NCBI GenBank assembly: GCA_004154925.1
Contig: QJNS01000395.1
Location: forward strand, 1 to 46,998
Length of the DNA stretch: 46,998 bases
Origin: Monosporascus cannonballus
Lineage: Eukaryota > Ascomycota > Sordariomycetes > Xylariales
Direction: 5' to 3'
Positions within the stretch are counted from its first letter, which is position 1, and each line of letters starts with the position of its first letter. A model generated the notes under the pieces. It did no database searches. It saw nothing but the letters and a program-made list of their open reading frames with translations, and had not been told where the DNA came from. Shown one piece after another: positions 46,605 to 46,998 of the stretch. Position numbers and translations under genes: made by a program.

Positions 46605-46998
46605 AGTACTCGTGGGCCGTGGGTAATTTTCGGTGGGTGGTTCCTCCCTCACCCTAGGTAGAACGAGCGATAGGTGCATATGGATGGCCACCGGTGGACC
46701 AGGGTAAACGGTGCAGAGCACACATATATATGTACAGATTAACTATAAAATTAAGTATCACCGTATTTGGAATTGTTCATGCACGGGTCCGGACCTTGGT
46801 CAACTCTGGCGGCTCGGCAGCGCCCTCTTTCGGTAGGGCAAGAGAATGGGTACTTGTCAGCTAGCCAGGTGTGCTATAGCCCACCAAATACGGAAAGGTC
46901 ACCTTCTAATCGGAACATATATACTCCGTTGCTAAGCTACACAAAAGTGGTACGCGTTGCGAGAACGCACGCAATTAGCTGAATACAACGCAACTGAT
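46605..46998. other. ordinary-composition right edge, no gene recognised
   Basis: GC content recovers. A 71-codon plus frame at 46,767-46,982 shows no domain. CCGTATTTGG (46,761-46,770) and its exact complement CCAAATACGG (46,886-46,895) form a 10-bp inverted repeat. A neighbouring gene may lie beyond the window. Confidence 0.4.

Overview
The window looks like nuclear DNA of a filamentous ascomycete (Pezizomycotina) whose repeats have been mutated by RIP (repeat-induced point mutation). Two very AT-rich blocks (about 1-7,107 and 16,490-46,440) flank a block of ordinary composition (about 7,110-16,490). A second ordinary stretch begins at the right edge (about 46,450-46,998). The class cannot be fixed from sequence alone. 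My recollection of one retrotransposon-borne protein family suggests Sordariomycetes, possibly Hypocreales, with low confidence.

Left block (1-7,107): a 7-bp tandem repeat, then roughly 7 kb of RIP-degraded transposon-like DNA without open frames. It probably ends in the 3' end of an LTR element.

Central block (7,110-16,490): the only convincing intact gene is a 525-codon secreted, Ser/Thr/Pro-rich, GPI-anchored cell wall protein (12,640-14,217). It opens with a 14-unit pentapeptide minisatellite. Around it lie a cytochrome P450 5' remnant cut by a solo LTR, three copies of a 167-bp solo LTR (family D), a potential G-quadruplex, and two solo LTRs of family A, one inside the other.

Right block (16,552-45,974): one nested stack of Ty3/Gypsy chromodomain retrotransposons, resolved here by exact LTR ends and 5-bp target-site duplications (TSDs). 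Outer element C (450-bp LTRs, TSD A/GAATT) has its left LTR split by A1 (6,770 bp, 376-bp LTRs, TSD CGGAT). Its interior is split by B1 (7,324 bp, 205/206-bp LTRs, TSD AAAAG) and then by the left part of A2 (371-bp LTR). A2 is itself split by B2 (7,364 bp, 206-bp LTRs, TSD CCGTT). A1, A2 and C have gag-pol on the minus strand, B1 on plus, B2 on minus.

The most unusual signal is in family A/C. Between the end of pol and the 3' LTR lies an ORF on the opposite strand. Its three RIP-damaged copies align over a Zn(II)2Cys6-type pattern (C-x2-C-x6-C-x8-C-x2-C-x6-C), with nearly every lost Cys now Tyr, as expected from G-to-A RIP. The LTRs of this family share one half, but each has a different U3 built from its own short repeated motif plus a CACGTG core. 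A self-encoded regulator co-evolving with its U3 sites is proposed as inference. The U3 halves are also the parts least damaged by RIP.
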